DNA from: Acidocella sp. | GTDB taxonomy: Bacteria; Pseudomonadota; Alphaproteobacteria; Acetobacterales; Acetobacteraceae | Assembly: GCA_028687415.1 (NCBI GenBank) | Contig: JAQUAC010000185.1 | Coordinates: 1-5,216, forward strand | Length of the DNA stretch: 5,216 bases | Direction: 5' to 3' | Part shown: positions 4,923 to 5,216 of the stretch, piece after piece | Layout of the letters: the number at the start of each line of letters is the position of its first letter | Numbering within the stretch: position 1 is the first letter of the stretch | Program-made: the position numbers and the translations under genes | Notes under the pieces: model-generated | The model's database searches: none | Seen by the model: the letters and a program-made list of their open reading frames with translations, nothing else | What the model was told of the DNA's origin: nothing

Positions 4923-5216
4923 GGGCTTTTGATTGTGGTATCATAATACCTAGCGGTCTCGCGCAGCGAATCCGCAAGGTTTTGCTCGGGTTTCCAGCCC
5001 AGGGCGAGCGCCGCGCGCGGCTCGGCGGCGAAATTTCCTGAAAGACTCTGCCACATTCCCCGCCGCCCAAGCGCCGCCGCCGCCAAGCCCAGCAGGGCAG
5101 GGGGAAAGGGTGGAAGCCATGCCCGCACGCCCAGCCCCTCGGCCAGGGCGCGCACCAAAGCGGGGGTGGAAATCGTTTCCGGATGCGCCGCCAGCACCCG
5201 CGCCGGCATTGTTTCT
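4919..5216 (-). CDS. NAD-dependent epimerase/dehydratase, C-terminal part (5' end outside window)
   Basis: This is the last 98 codons of a protein that enters from the right edge. The first full codon is at 5215, and the methionine at 5209 is probably internal. The segment HPETISTPALVRALAEGLG, the hydrophobic LPPFPPALLGLAAAALG, then a FAAEPRAALALGWKPEQNLADSLRETARYY ending match the C-terminal substrate-binding part of UDP-sugar epimerases such as UDP-glucose 4-epimerase homologues. In those proteins, StpeLvr and LGW.P...l..gL are the recurring landmarks. The Rossmann domain with the glycine-rich NAD loop and the YxxxK catalytic pair lie outside the window, so the reaction and substrate cannot be named. 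Such genes usually supply nucleotide sugars for envelope polysaccharides. Its stop codon overlaps the rplM -35 box. Confidence 0.75.
   Translation of the reverse strand, partial: ETMPARVLAAHPETISTPALVRALAEGLGVRAWLPPFPPALLGLAAAALGRRGMWQSLSGNFAAEPRAALALGWKPEQNLADSLRETARYYDTTIKSP

Noticed and set aside
4937..4950. Palindrome GGTAT–CATA–ATACC and a TATTAT -10-like box on the minus strand
   Set aside because: It lies inside the final codons of the epimerase, the stem is only 5 bp, and no acceptable -35 sits 16–18 bp upstream. It is probably chance.

Overview
The window (about 60% GC by eye) looks like the chromosome of an alphaproteobacterium, possibly Acetobacteraceae or another hopanoid producer. 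The clues are the comF–grxC–DUF1178 cluster typical of that class, an HpnK-type deacetylase, and a uS9 with an N-terminal extension. The lineage is inferred from gene content only. No tRNA, rRNA, CRISPR array, insertion sequence or other mobile element was found.

Left part (1–1290, + strand): the 3' two-thirds of a comF-like phosphoribosyltransferase gene, a class I glutaredoxin (grxC) and a DUF1178 zinc-ribbon gene. The last two overlap by ATGA and are probably translationally coupled. The glutaredoxin is complete from its first beta strand to its stop. However, its frame has no ATG, GTG or TTG start, and a well-placed ATG at 567 is one base out of frame. This is the most distinctive anomaly in the window.

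Middle (1291–3833): a 57-bp gap with small inverted repeats is followed by an unrecognised four-helix membrane protein and, 31 bp on, hpnK. HpnK is the hopanoid-associated YdjC-fold deacetylase. Converging on hpnK from the other strand is a polytopic glycosyltransferase of the GT87/DUF2029 type, and the two coding ends overlap by 71 bp. This membrane protein / hpnK / GT87 group is the accessory-looking part of the window and may concern envelope glycolipid or hopanoid head-group modification.

Right part (3834–5216, - strand): a strong bidirectional hairpin terminator, then the housekeeping operon rplM–rpsI (uL13, uS9) read leftward. Its sigma70-like promoter has a -35 box overlapping the stop codon of the upstream gene. 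That upstream gene is the C-terminus of an NAD-dependent epimerase/dehydratase, cut by the window edge.

I see no strong evidence for an entirely new system. The best leads are the start-less grxC, the unknown membrane protein next to hpnK, the long convergent overlap, and the TTG start of the GT87 gene with a possible 12-residue leader frame.
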